Source: Pontivivens sp032464575 (lineage in GTDB: Bacteria; Pseudomonadota; Alphaproteobacteria; Rhodobacterales; Rhodobacteraceae). From it: DNA of 64,000 nucleotides. The notes below the pieces were generated by a model. It ran no database searches and was not told where the DNA came from. It was given only the letters and a program-made list of their open reading frames with translations. Position numbers and translations under genes: made by a program. Shown one piece after another: positions 8,304-16,736 of the stretch (within the stretch, counting starts at the first letter, position 1; every line of letters begins with the position of its first letter). The DNA is taken from the NCBI GenBank assembly GCA_032464575.1, contig JAWDKM010000002.1, positions 310,001 to 374,000 on the forward strand. The letters run 5' to 3'.

Positions 8304-9682
8304 ACCAGATCACCAACACCACCTTCGACGCGCTGGAGGTCGGGATGGAGGCGTCGCTGACCCGGCTCTGCGTGCTCGACGACCTCTACGTCTTCGCGCA
8401 CGCCTCAGGCAACTTGAACCCGCTGCACATGCCGGAGGCCGATGGCGACGGAGACGGCACGCCGGAGGCGGTCGCCCCGTCGATGTGGGTCGCCTCCCTG
8501 ATCTCGGCCGTGCTGGGCAACCGCCTGCCCGGGCCGGGGACGCTCTATCGCTCCCAGACGTTCCGCTTCCTGGAGCAGGCCCATGCGGGCGACGAGTTGA
8601 CGGCCTGCGTGCGCCTGACCGGCAAGGGCGAGGGACGTGAGGTCCGCTTCGACACCTGGGTGACGCGCGCCGACGGTGTCACGATCTGCGACGGGGAGGC
8701 GGTGGTGTCTGCCCCGGCCCTGACCGTCAGCTTCGACACCGAAGACGTGCCGGGCCTCACGGTGCGCCGCCATGTCCATTTCGACGCGCTCCTCGAGCGG
8801 GCGGAGCCCCTGCCGCCGATCCCCACGGCGGTCGTCGCACCCGAGAAGGCCGACGCGCTGAACGGCGCCCTGCTCGGCGCCCGTCACACGCTGATCAAAC
8901 CGATCCTGATCGGCGACGAGGCAAGGATGGCAGCTGCAGCGCTGGAAATCGGCGCCGATCTCGCCGCGTTCGAGGTCGTGCACGAACCCGATCACGCCGC
9001 TGCCGCCGCGAAGGCCGTCGCCCTCGTCCATGAAGGCCGCGCCCGCGCGGTGATGAAGGGGCACCTGCACACCGACCTCCTGCTCCGCCATATCGTGAAG
9101 CGCGATGGTGGCCTGCGCGGGGTGCGGCGGCTCAGCCATGTCTTCGTTATGGACGTGCCGGGGCTCGACCACCTCCTCCTGATCTCGGACGCGGCGATCA
9201 ACATCGCGCCGGACCTCGAGTGCAAGGTCGACATCGTGCAGAACGCCGTCGACCTCGCCCGCGCCATCGGGATCGAGGAGCCGAAGGTGGGTGTCCTTTC
9301 CGCAGTGGAGACGGTGAACCCGCACATCCCCTCGACGCTGGATGCCGCGATCCTGTCGAAGATGGCCGAGCGCGGTCAGATCCGCGGCGCGGTGGTGGAT
9401 GGCCCCCTCGCCATGGACAACGCGATCGACATGGAGGCGGCACGCACCAAGGGGATCAAGTCGCTGGTCGCCGGCAGGGCGGACATCCTGATCGCGCCGA
9501 ACCTGGAGGCCGGGAACCTGATCGCGAAGGAGCTCACCTTCCTCGCCCATGCGGAGGCCGGGGGCATCGTGCTGGGCGCACAAGTGCCGGTGATCCTCAA
9601 CAGCCGCGCGGATGACGACAAGGCGCGGCTCGCGTCGTGCGCGGTGGCAGCCCTCTATGCCGAGGCGTTGGCGCGGGGATGA
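8300..9682 (+). CDS. Bifunctional MaoC-like hydratase / phosphate acetyltransferase
   Basis: A 460-residue fusion. Residues about 10-150 form a MaoC-like hot-dog domain that would hydrate or dehydrate enoyl-CoA. Residues about 160-455 form the Pta/Ptb phosphotransacylase domain, which interconverts acyl-CoA and acyl phosphate. Recognisable Pta/Ptb segments include VMKGHLHTDLLL and the C-terminal NSRADDDKARLASCA. The length matches the fused form common in alphaproteobacteria. It overlaps the DUF3141 gene at its start and ackA at its end, each by 4 nt, so the three proteins are probably made in fixed proportion. Together with AckA it can turn acetyl-CoA (or butyryl-CoA) into acetate and ATP, or work in reverse. 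Confidence 0.92.
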   Translation: MNQITNTTFDALEVGMEASLTRLCVLDDLYVFAHASGNLNPLHMPEADGDGDGTPEAVAPSMWVASLISAVLGNRLPGPGTLYRSQTFRFLEQAHAGDELTACVRLTGKGEGREVRFDTWVTRADGVTICDGEAVVSAPALTVSFDTEDVPGLTVRRHVHFDALLERAEPLPPIPTAVVAPEKADALNGALLGARHTLIKPILIGDEARMAAAALEIGADLAAFEVVHEPDHAAAAAKAVALVHEGRARAVMKGHLHTDLLLRHIVKRDGGLRGVRRLSHVFVMDVPGLDHLLLISDAAINIAPDLECKVDIVQNAVDLARAIGIEEPKVGVLSAVETVNPHIPSTLDAAILSKMAERGQIRGAVVDGPLAMDNAIDMEAARTKGIKSLVAGRADILIAPNLEAGNLIAKELTFLAHAEAGGIVLGAQVPVILNSRADDDKARLASCAVAALYAEALARG

Positions 9683-10818
9683 GCGACGCGATCCTGACGC
9701 TGAACGCGGGCTCCTCCTCGCTCAAGTTCTCCGTCTACGCGGCGGAGGCCCCGCCGGCGCTGCTGATGGTCGGGCAGGTGGAAAATCTCGGGCCCTCTGC
9801 ACGACTCAAGATCGGCGACGAGGTGCGGGAGATCGGGGCGGCCGATCACACGGTCGCGATCCGCGCGATCCTGGAGACGGCGGGGGCCGTGCTCACCGGG
9901 CGCACCGTCGCCGCCGTCGGCCACCGCATCGTGCACGGGGGTGAGGACTATACCGGCCCTGTACCGCTGACGGCGGAGGTGCGGGAGAAGCTCGCCGCCC
10001 TCTCCCCCCTCGCGCCGCTTCACCAGCCGCACAACCTCGCCGCGGTGGAGGCGGCGCTGTCGGCCTTTCCCGACGCGCCGCAGATCGGCTGCTTCGACAC
10101 GGCCTTCCACAGGGGGCATGACTGGGTGGCCGACACCTTCGCCCTGCCGCGGCGGTTCTACGAGGAGGGGGTCCGGCGCTACGGCTTTCACGGCCTCTCC
10201 TACGACTACATCACCGGCGTTCTGCGGCGGGAGGAGCCGGAAATCGCGGCGGGCCGGGTGGTCATCGCGCATCTGGGCAACGGCGCCTCGATGTGTGCGG
10301 TGAAGGCCGGGCGCAGCGTCGCCTCGACCATGGGCTTCTCGGCGCTCGACGGCCTCGCGATGGGCACCCGCTGCGGGCAGCTCGACCCCGGCGTGCTGCT
10401 CTACCTGATGGAGCAGGGGATGAGCGCAGCCGAGATCACGACGCTGCTCTACAAGGAGAGCGGGCTGAAGGGGCTGTCGGGCATCAGCCACGACATGCGC
10501 ACGCTGGAAGCGTCGGACGCACCGGAGGCCGCGCAGGCCATCGACTACTACACCTTCCGCATCAGGCGAGAGCTCGGCGCGCTGACGGCGGCGCTCGGCG
10601 GGCTCGACGCGCTGGTGTTCTGCGGCGGCATCGGGGAGAACTCGGCCAATGTCCGCGCGCGGGTCTGCGAAGGCATGGAGTGGCTCGGCATCACGCTCGA
10701 TCCCGCAGCGAACGCGGCGAATGCCCGCCGCATCTCCTCCGGTCCCGTCGCGGTGATGGCGATCCCGACCGACGAGGAGCGGGTGATCGCGGAGGCCGCG
10801 GTCGCGCATCTGGCCTGA
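9679..10818 (+). CDS. ackA: Acetate kinase
   Basis: A 379-residue ASKHA-fold kinase that interconverts acetyl phosphate plus ADP and acetate plus ATP. The family motifs are all present: NAGSSSLKFSVY at the N-terminus, GHRIVHGG, the CFDTAFH segment with the catalytic-region Asp, HLGNGASMCAV for phosphate binding, and LDGLAMGTRCGQLDPG. Length is close to the family's usual 390-400. The ATG at 9679 overlaps the pta stop by 4 nt; a longer in-frame start at 9637 would lie inside pta and lacks a ribosome-binding site. It ends the fabI-DUF3141-pta-ackA block. Confidence 0.96.
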   Translation: MSDAILTLNAGSSSLKFSVYAAEAPPALLMVGQVENLGPSARLKIGDEVREIGAADHTVAIRAILETAGAVLTGRTVAAVGHRIVHGGEDYTGPVPLTAEVREKLAALSPLAPLHQPHNLAAVEAALSAFPDAPQIGCFDTAFHRGHDWVADTFALPRRFYEEGVRRYGFHGLSYDYITGVLRREEPEIAAGRVVIAHLGNGASMCAVKAGRSVASTMGFSALDGLAMGTRCGQLDPGVLLYLMEQGMSAAEITTLLYKESGLKGLSGISHDMRTLEASDAPEAAQAIDYYTFRIRRELGALTAALGGLDALVFCGGIGENSANVRARVCEGMEWLGITLDPAANAANARRISSGPVAVMAIPTDEERVIAEAAVAHLA

Positions 10819-10887
10819 TCCGTTTTTCCTTCCCCTGTGCCGCGCGCCCGTTATCGTGGGCGCTGGTGCAGTGCAGGACGGGATTTC

Positions 10888-11496
10888 ATGGCTCAGATCA
10901 TCACCTTCGCCCAGCAGAAGGGCGGCGCGGGCAAGACCACGGCGCTCGCTCAACTGGCCCAGCACTGGGCGGCGGCAGGGCGGAGTGTGGAGCTGGTGGA
11001 CCTCGACCCGCAGGGCTCCCTGGCGCGGTGGGCCGGGATGCGCGACGACATCGGCTGTCGGCAGAGCTCCGACTGGAAGGCCTCCTCCGACATCCGCTCC
11101 GCGGCGCGGGATGCGGACCTGGTGCTGGTGGACTGCCCCGGGAACGCCGACATCCTGCTGCGCGCCACGATCCGGGACAGCGACCTGGTGATCGCTCCCT
11201 CCCAGCCGTCTGCCATGGACATCTGGGCGCTTGACCCGGTCGTCGACATGGCGGCGCGGGAGAAGACGCCGTTGCGCGTGCTGCTGACCCGCGTGCCCCC
11301 GACCGGAACGGCAGTGGAGGTGGCGAAGGGCGCGTTGAAGGCGGATCTCCTCGCCAGCCATATCGGAAACCGTGTCGTCTTCCAGCAAGCCTTCGCGCAG
11401 GGCAAGGCTGCCTCCGAACTCCAGCGCCGCTCCAAGGCGGCGGCCGAGGTCGCGGCCCTCGCCAAGGAGGTCGAAGGGGTGCTCGCCGGACTTTGA
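10888..11496 (+). CDS. Orphan ParA/MinD-type ATPase
   Basis: A 202-residue member of the ParA family of deviant Walker A ATPases. The motif KGGAGKTT lies near residues 10-17, with the signature Lys at its start, and LVDLDPQGSLARW is the switch region. No parB-like gene is next to it, so it is unlikely to be a chromosome or plasmid partition ATPase. Short solo ParA proteins often position other cargo such as chemotaxis clusters, cell-division factors or carboxysomes; no such cargo gene is visible here. It has its own 69-nt upstream gap after ackA and is followed by a hairpin, so it is probably a single-gene unit. Confidence 0.88.
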   Translation: MAQIITFAQQKGGAGKTTALAQLAQHWAAAGRSVELVDLDPQGSLARWAGMRDDIGCRQSSDWKASSDIRSAARDADLVLVDCPGNADILLRATIRDSDLVIAPSQPSAMDIWALDPVVDMAAREKTPLRVLLTRVPPTGTAVEVAKGALKADLLASHIGNRVVFQQAFAQGKAASELQRRSKAAAEVAALAKEVEGVLAGL

Positions 11497-11512
11497 CCGA
11501 TGCGCCGCCTCC

Positions 11513-11575
11513 GGCGGAGATACTTGAAGCAAGAAGAAAGCCCTATCCTTCTTCTTGCCGCCAAATATTCTCGCC
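11513..11575. terminator. Inverted-repeat terminator built from dispersed repeat copies
   Basis: The core GCAAGAAGAA at 11529-11538 pairs with TTCTTCTTGC at 11549-11558. The flanks (GGCGGAGATACTT on the left, AATATTCTCGCC on the right) are inverted imperfect copies of the same short motif. The structure lies between parA and the convergent L,D-transpeptidase gene, so it can terminate both. The flanks belong to the dispersed repeat also seen near 16188, 27414 and 41827. Confidence 0.65.
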
Positions 11576-11608
11576 CGGCAGGTCGAAACCACAGCCCGAG
11601 CGCCGCCC

Positions 11609-12136
11609 TCAGCTCACCAGCACCGGTGTTCCGACCGGCACCGTGAAGAACAGGAAGGTGATGTCGTCGGCCCGCAGGCGGAAGCAGCCGGAGGACGCGG
11701 CCGTTCCCACGCTCGACGGATCGTTGGTCCCGTGGATCGCGTAGTAGGTCCAGTCGAAGTATAGCGCGTGCGAGCCCAGCGGATTGTCCGGCGCCCCGCC
11801 CGGCGTCGGCTTCAGGTCCGGGTTCCGGCGCAGCATGTCCGGCGTCGGCGTCCAGCTCGGGCGGGCGCGCTTGCGCACGATCTCGGTCCGGCCGCGGCGG
11901 GTGAGGTCCTCGCTGCGCGGAACGGCGGTCGGCATCACCCGGGCGAACTGGGCGCCGGGCGACCACCAGGTCACCTCTCGTGCGGCGGTCGAGACGTAGA
12001 TCCCGCCGCGGGAGATGTCGGGAAAGAACGGCTTCCAGTCCGGCGCGGTGGCCGCACGGGCCGGCAGCGCGAGAGTGGCCGCAGCGGCACCGAGACCTGC
12101 GAGGAGATGACGGCGGTTGAGGGACAGATGGGACAT
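11609..12136 (-). CDS. Tat-exported L,D-transpeptidase (YkuD family)
   Basis: A 175-residue periplasmic enzyme of the YkuD/ErfK class, which forms 3-3 cross-links in peptidoglycan or attaches proteins to it. The N-terminus has a twin-arginine-type signal (NRRHLLAGLGAAA, then an Ala-x-Ala cleavage site near residue 28). The catalytic region contains HGTND and, at the C-terminal end, SSGCFRL with nucleophile Cys151. I chose the ATG at 12136 because the signal peptide begins there; an in-frame extension upstream would bury it. It is convergent with parA and divergent from the deacetylase gene. Its short length leaves no room for a peptidoglycan-binding domain. Confidence 0.9.
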   Translation of the reverse strand: MSHLSLNRRHLLAGLGAAAATLALPARAATAPDWKPFFPDISRGGIYVSTAAREVTWWSPGAQFARVMPTAVPRSEDLTRRGRTEIVRKRARPSWTPTPDMLRRNPDLKPTPGGAPDNPLGSHALYFDWTYYAIHGTNDPSSVGTAASSGCFRLRADDITFLFFTVPVGTPVLVS

Positions 12137-12275
12137 GAGGGTGCTCCAGATGACGACATGACGGCGCCGTGTGCTCTGTCCCTTCGCACCGGCGCGCCTT
12201 ATGGGGGGTAAACGGCGATCGGACGTTTCGGGTTCCGGCTTGACCCGGCGTCGCCGGCCGATCACGGTTCGCGCC

Positions 12276-13364
12276 ATGACGGCCTTCTACTGGGACGAAC
12301 GGTGCTTCTGGCACTCCGGCGGGAACTACGCGCTGACCGCGCCCGTGGGCGGGCTGGTGCAGCCGCTCGCCGCCGGTGGCCTGCCCGAGAGCCCGGAGAC
12401 CAAGCGCCGGCTCGTGAACCTGTTGCGGGTCACAGGGCTGGTGGCGGAGCTCGACATGCAGGGCGCGCCGGAGGCGGCAGAGGAGGATCTGCTGCGGGTG
12501 CATCCGAAAAGCTACCTCTGCGAATTCAAGCGGTTGAGCGATGCGGGTGGCGGGGAGCTGGGCGAGCGGACGCCCTTCGGCCCCGGCGGCTACGGGATCG
12601 CGGCGCTATCGGCCGGGCTCGCTGCGACAGCACTCGAGGGCGTGCTGCGCGGCACGCATCGCAACGCCTATGCGCTGAGCCGCCCGCCGGGGCATCACTG
12701 CCTTCCGGACCGGCCCATGGGCTTCTGCCTCATGGCGAACCTCGCCATCGCGATCCGGGCCGCGCAGGCAAAGGGGCTGGTGCGGCGCGTCGCGGTGGTG
12801 GATTGGGACGTGCATCACGGCAACGGGACGGAGGCGATCTTCGCGGACGATCCGGAGGTGCTGACGATCTCGCTCCATCAGGCGGGAAACTATCCGTGGC
12901 ACACCGGGGGGGTGGAGACCGACGCACAGGCCAATATCAACGTGCCGCTGCCGCCCGGCGCGGGCCACGACGCGTACCTGTACGCGATGGAGCGGGTGGT
13001 GCGCCCGGCTCTCGCCGGCCACAAGCCTGAGATGATCGTGGTCGCCTGCGGCTACGATGCGAGCGGCGTCGACCCGCTGGCCCGGATGCTCGCGGGCTCC
13101 GACACTTTCGCCGCGATGACCGCCAGCGTGATGGAGGCGGCCGACGACCTCTGCGACGGTCGCCTCATGATGGCGCATGAGGGCGGCTATTCGGAGGTCC
13201 ACGTCCCCTTTTGCGGCCACGCCGTCCTCGCCACCATGGCGGCCAGCGGGATTACGGCTGAGGACCCGCTCGGCCCCCGCATCGCCGCTCATCAGCCCGA
13301 CGCCCGCGTGCAGACCCTGCATCGCGAGATCGTCGGCGAGATCGCGGAGCACTACGACCTATGA
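12276..13364 (+). CDS. Histone-deacetylase-family zinc amidohydrolase
   Basis: A 362-residue member of the HDAC/acetylpolyamine amidohydrolase superfamily, class II-like. Zinc ligands are Asp178 and His180 in WDVHHGNGT and Asp261 in GYDASGVDPLA; the catalytic His pair is His140-His141 in PPGHHC. It would remove acetyl groups from protein lysines or from acetylated polyamines or other amines; the sequence alone does not decide. No strong ribosome-binding site precedes the ATG at 12276. Its stop overlaps the start of a GNAT acetyltransferase gene by 4 nt, so a deacetylase and an acetyltransferase are translationally coupled. Confidence 0.9.
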   Translation: MTAFYWDERCFWHSGGNYALTAPVGGLVQPLAAGGLPESPETKRRLVNLLRVTGLVAELDMQGAPEAAEEDLLRVHPKSYLCEFKRLSDAGGGELGERTPFGPGGYGIAALSAGLAATALEGVLRGTHRNAYALSRPPGHHCLPDRPMGFCLMANLAIAIRAAQAKGLVRRVAVVDWDVHHGNGTEAIFADDPEVLTISLHQAGNYPWHTGGVETDAQANINVPLPPGAGHDAYLYAMERVVRPALAGHKPEMIVVACGYDASGVDPLARMLAGSDTFAAMTASVMEAADDLCDGRLMMAHEGGYSEVHVPFCGHAVLATMAASGITAEDPLGPRIAAHQPDARVQTLHREIVGEIAEHYDL

Positions 13365-13984
13365 CCACGCTGCCCGACGCCGCAGGCAGCGGCCCGGCCC
13401 AACGGGCGAGGGGGCCGGCAGGCCCCGACGACGGGCGGGAGCGTCCCTGGGCCGAGACTGACCGGCTGATCCTGCGGCAATGGCGGGACGCCGATCGCGC
13501 GCCCTTCGCCGCACTCAACGCCGATCCGGAGGTGATGCGCTACTTCCCCGCGACACTGAACCGGATGGAAAGCGACGCGTTGGTCGACGCCTTCGTCGAC
13601 AAATGGGAGAAGGACGGCTTCTCGCTCGCCGTCGTCGAGCGAAAATCCGACGGCGCATTCATCGGCATGGTGGGCCTCAACCGGCCCCGCATCGTGCTGC
13701 CCATCGGGCCCTGCGTCGAGGTCGGCTGGCGCCTCGCCCGCGCGCACTGGCGGCAGGGCTACGCGTCCGAGGCGGCGCAGGCCGCCCTCGCCCGCGGCTT
13801 TGCGATGGGGCTGGAGGAGATCGTGGCCTTCACCGCCGTGCCGAACCTTCCCTCGCAGGCGGTGATGCATGCGATCGGGATGCGCGCAGACCCGGCGCGG
13901 GACTTCGACCACCCCAGCGTGCCGGAGGGGCACCCGCTGCGCCGCCACGTGCTCCACGCCATCAGGTCCGGGGAGATGCCATGA
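13361..13984 (+). CDS. GNAT N-acetyltransferase, RimJ/RimL-like
   Basis: A 207-residue GNAT-fold acetyltransferase that uses acetyl-CoA. The domain starts near residue 32 with ETDRLILRQWRDAD, typical of the RimJ/RimL branch, and the acetyl-CoA loop lies around HWRQGYASEAAQAAL near 127-141. The first 30 residues are Gly/Pro/Arg-rich and probably disordered. The start overlaps the deacetylase stop and the end overlaps the next hydrolase start (both ATGA). Substrate unknown: candidates are a ribosomal or other protein N-terminus, or a small amine shared with the neighbouring deacetylase. Confidence 0.88.
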   Translation: MTTLPDAAGSGPAQRARGPAGPDDGRERPWAETDRLILRQWRDADRAPFAALNADPEVMRYFPATLNRMESDALVDAFVDKWEKDGFSLAVVERKSDGAFIGMVGLNRPRIVLPIGPCVEVGWRLARAHWRQGYASEAAQAALARGFAMGLEEIVAFTAVPNLPSQAVMHAIGMRADPARDFDHPSVPEGHPLRRHVLHAIRSGEMP

Positions 13985-14655
13985 CCCTGATCCTCGTGCC
14001 CGGCCATCTCTGCGATACGCGCCTCTACGCTCCGCAACTCGTCCGCTTTCCGAACGCGATCATCGCCGACGTGACGCGGGACGACAGCATCGAAGGCATG
14101 GCCGAACGCCTGCTTTTCGATGCACCGGAACGCTTCGCCATCGCCGGGCTCTCCATGGGCGGGATGGTCGCGATGCAGGTCATGGCCATGGCGCCGGAGC
14201 GCGTGACGGGCGCCTGCCTCATCGCCACCGACCCCACCCCGGCCCGCGAAAAGGAAAAGGCGTGGCGCGCGGAACAGCAGGCGGCGGTCCGCGAGCGGGG
14301 GCTCGCGGCCTTCTCCGACGGCTTCACGCAGCTCTTCTTCGCCCACGATCCCGACGTCTCGGCCCGGCTGCTGGCCGATGTACGCGGGATGGTGGCGGAC
14401 GCGCCCGCGGCGCTCTACCGCCGCCAGAGCGCCGCCCTCGACACCCGGCCCGACCTCATGCCCGCCATGGCGGCGTGCCCCGTTCCCACGCAGATCGTCG
14501 TGGGCAGCGAGGACCGGATCTGCCCGCCGAAGCTGCACCATGCGCTCGTCGAGACCATACCGAACGCGACGCTCACGGTCGTCGAGGGCTGCGGCCACCT
14601 CGCCTCGCTCGAACGACCGGATATCGTGACCGGCACCCTCGCCCGGATCGCTTGA
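13981..14655 (+). CDS. Alpha/beta hydrolase
   Basis: A 224-residue soluble serine hydrolase of the alpha/beta fold. It has the nucleophile elbow GLSMGGM (Ser near 57), an acid in VGSEDRICPP and a catalytic His in GCGHLASLE near the C-terminus. There is no signal peptide. It is the third gene of a cassette in which each start overlaps the previous stop by 4 nt, so co-expression with the deacetylase and acetyltransferase is likely. Esterase or amidase substrate unknown. Confidence 0.88.
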   Translation: MTLILVPGHLCDTRLYAPQLVRFPNAIIADVTRDDSIEGMAERLLFDAPERFAIAGLSMGGMVAMQVMAMAPERVTGACLIATDPTPAREKEKAWRAEQQAAVRERGLAAFSDGFTQLFFAHDPDVSARLLADVRGMVADAPAALYRRQSAALDTRPDLMPAMAACPVPTQIVVGSEDRICPPKLHHALVETIPNATLTVVEGCGHLASLERPDIVTGTLARIA

Positions 14656-14710
14656 CGCCACGTCCCGGAGCCGCCACCTTCCGCAGCGCAGCATCACGGG
14701 AGGACAGGCG

Positions 14711-15418
14711 ATGGCGAACAAGATCTACGGCTCGGCGACGGAGGCGCTCGACGGTCTCCTCTTCGACGGGATGTTCATCGCGGCGGGCGGCTTCGGCCTC
14801 TGCGGCATTCCCGAGCTGCTGATCTCGGCGCTGCGCGACGCGGGCACCAAGGACATCACGGTCGCCTCCAACAATGCGGGCGTGGACGGCTTCGGCCTCG
14901 GCATCCTGCTGGAAACCCGCCAGATCAAGAAGATGATCTCCTCCTATGTGGGCGAGAACGCGGAATTCATGCGCCAGTACCTCTCGGGCGAGCTGGAGCT
15001 GGAGTTCAACCCGCAGGGCACGCTCGCCGAGCGGATGCGCGCGGGCGGCGCGGGCATCCCCGGTTTCTACACGAAGACCGGCGTCGGCACGCAGGTGGCC
15101 GAGGGCAAGGAGCACAAGGAGTTCGACGGGGAGACCTACATCCTCGAACGCGGCATCGTCGCGGATCTGGCGATCGTGAAGGCGTGGAAGGCCGACGACA
15201 CCGGCAACCTCGTCTTCCGCAAGACGGCCCGCAACTTCAACCCGCCCGCGGCGACCTGCGGCAAGGTCTGCGTGGCCGAGGTGGAGGAGATCGTGCCGCG
15301 CGGCTCCCTCGACCCCGACAGCATCCACCTGCCCGGCATCTACGTGCACCGCCTGATCCAGGGCGAGCACGAAAAACGGATCGAACAGCGCACCACCCGC
15401 CAGCGAGAGGAGGCCTGA
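14711..15418 (+). CDS. scoA: 3-oxoacid CoA-transferase subunit A
   Basis: A 235-residue alpha subunit of a class I CoA-transferase of the SCOT type (succinyl-CoA:3-ketoacid or acetoacetate CoA-transferase). The N-terminal glycine-rich GGFGLCGIP and SNNAGVDGFGLG segments are characteristic. With subunit B, encoded 3 nt downstream, it would activate acetoacetate or a related 3-oxoacid by moving CoA from succinyl-CoA. This links to the HMG-CoA lyase encoded near 41 kb, which yields acetoacetate from leucine. Substrate assignment within the family is inferred. Confidence 0.92.
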   Translation: MANKIYGSATEALDGLLFDGMFIAAGGFGLCGIPELLISALRDAGTKDITVASNNAGVDGFGLGILLETRQIKKMISSYVGENAEFMRQYLSGELELEFNPQGTLAERMRAGGAGIPGFYTKTGVGTQVAEGKEHKEFDGETYILERGIVADLAIVKAWKADDTGNLVFRKTARNFNPPAATCGKVCVAEVEEIVPRGSLDPDSIHLPGIYVHRLIQGEHEKRIEQRTTRQREEA

Positions 15419-15421
15419 GCC

Positions 15422-16048
15422 ATGCCCTGGGACCGCAACCAAATGGCCGAACGCGCCGCGCAGGAGCTTGAGGACGGCATGTACGTGAACCTCGGCATCG
15501 GCATCCCGACGCTGGTGGCGAACTATGTTGGCGACAAGGACATCACCCTGCAGTCGGAGAACGGGATGCTCGGCATGGGTCCCTTCCCGTTCGAGGGCGA
15601 GGAGGATCCCGACCTCATCAATGCCGGCAAGCAGACGATCACCGAGCTTGCCCGCACCTCCTATTTCGACAGCGCACAGAGCTTCGGCATGATCCGCGGC
15701 GGCAAGATCGCCTGCGCGATCCTTGGCGCGATGGAGGTGGCGGAGAACGGCGACCTCGCCAACTGGATGATCCCCGGCAAGCTGGTGAAGGGGATGGGCG
15801 GCGCCATGGATCTCGTCGCGGGCGTCGGCCGCGTCATCGTCATCATGGACCACGCCAACAAGAAGGGGGAGAGCAAGCTCCTCAAGGAATGCACGCTGCC
15901 CCTGACGGGCACGGGCGTGGTGGACCGGATCATCACCAACCTGGGCGTCTTCGACGTGGTCGAGGGCGGCTTGAAGGTGGTCGAGATGGCTGACGGCGTC
16001 ACGATGGACGAGATCCGCGGCCAGACCGAAGCCGCTCTCGTCGCCTGA
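15422..16048 (+). CDS. scoB: 3-oxoacid CoA-transferase subunit B
   Basis: The 208-residue beta subunit of the same CoA-transferase. It carries the catalytic glutamate in QSENGMLGMG, where the glutamyl-CoA thioester intermediate forms, and the GIGIPTLV segment typical of subunit B. Its start is 3 nt after the subunit A stop with GAGAGGAGG just before, so the two are an operon with balanced translation. Length is normal for the family. Confidence 0.93.
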   Translation: MPWDRNQMAERAAQELEDGMYVNLGIGIPTLVANYVGDKDITLQSENGMLGMGPFPFEGEEDPDLINAGKQTITELARTSYFDSAQSFGMIRGGKIACAILGAMEVAENGDLANWMIPGKLVKGMGGAMDLVAGVGRVIVIMDHANKKGESKLLKECTLPLTGTGVVDRIITNLGVFDVVEGGLKVVEMADGVTMDEIRGQTEAALVA

Positions 16049-16187
16049 CCGGCAGGGGCGCTCCCGCCCCCTCGGACACACGACCGGCTTCACCTCCGGC
16101 GAACGCGGCTGGGCGCCTCGCATCGGGCCAGGTCATCCTGCAGCCGGGATGTATCCAGTCGGCCTCGCGCCTACTTTCCAGCTTGTT

Positions 16188-16226
16188 CAAATATCCCGCG
16201 GGGGTCCGGGGGCGCGAAGCCCCCGG
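16188..16226. repeat. Dispersed intergenic repeat with hairpin
   Basis: The segment begins with CAAATATCCCGCGGGGGTCC, the inverted form of the GGATATTTG-type motif found at 11513, 27414 and 41827. It continues into an 8-bp hairpin CCGGGGGC-gcgaa-GCCCCCGG at 16206-16226. It lies in the 193-nt convergent gap between scoB and the DUF427 gene and may act as a terminator for both. The rest of that gap shows no gene. Confidence 0.55.
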
Positions 16227-16241
16227 CGCTTGCCAAAAGCC

Positions 16242-16712
16242 CTACCAGTGCCGCGTTGCGGCGTCGCCCTTCACGATCCCGTCGAGATTTGGCGTCACCC
16301 AGCCACCGTAGAAATCACCGGGCTGCGGGGTGACCTGCACTCCGCCGACGAAGCACGCATCCATAAGGCCCGGATAGAAAGCGAGGTGGTCGCGCAGGGC
16401 CGCGAACCGCTCCGTCGGTTTGGGATAGGCCCAGGCGGCGCGCTCGACCCGACGGCCGCCTGCCACCACGTCAAAATAGCGGGCACGGCCCTTCCACTCG
16501 CACCAGCTGGAGCCCGGCACCTCGATGAGCTGCGCGCGGATATCCTTCGGCGGAATGTAGTAGGTGGGTGCGTGGTGCGTCTCCAGCACGCGGAGGGCAT
16601 CGCGGCTCTCGGCCACGACCTCCCCTCCGAGGCGGCAGGAGACGGAAACGCCCGCCGGCTCGAGGCGCGGCGGGCGGGGGTAGTCCTGAACGTTCTCGCG
16701 CGGCAGTTCCAT
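16242..16712 (-). CDS. DUF427 domain protein
   Basis: A 156-residue cytoplasmic protein of the DUF427 family, a compact beta-rich fold rich in aromatic residues. Recognisable features are YYIPPKDIRAQLIEV, SWCEWKGRARYFDV and the C-terminal YGGWVTPNLDGIVKG. The biochemical role of the family is not established to my knowledge. It ends convergently with scoB and follows the beta-helix gene by 24 nt on the same strand, though a shared function is not evident. Confidence 0.88.
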   Translation of the reverse strand: MELPRENVQDYPRPPRLEPAGVSVSCRLGGEVVAESRDALRVLETHHAPTYYIPPKDIRAQLIEVPGSSWCEWKGRARYFDVVAGGRRVERAAWAYPKPTERFAALRDHLAFYPGLMDACFVGGVQVTPQPGDFYGGWVTPNLDGIVKGDAATRHW

Positions 16713-16736
16713 GCCGCGCGAGGTAGCGCGCCGAGA

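Noticed and set aside
10844..10863. GCGCCC/GGGCGC hairpin after ackA as a terminator
   Set aside because: A 6-bp stem with an 8-nt loop and no T-run is too weak in a GC-rich genome to call.
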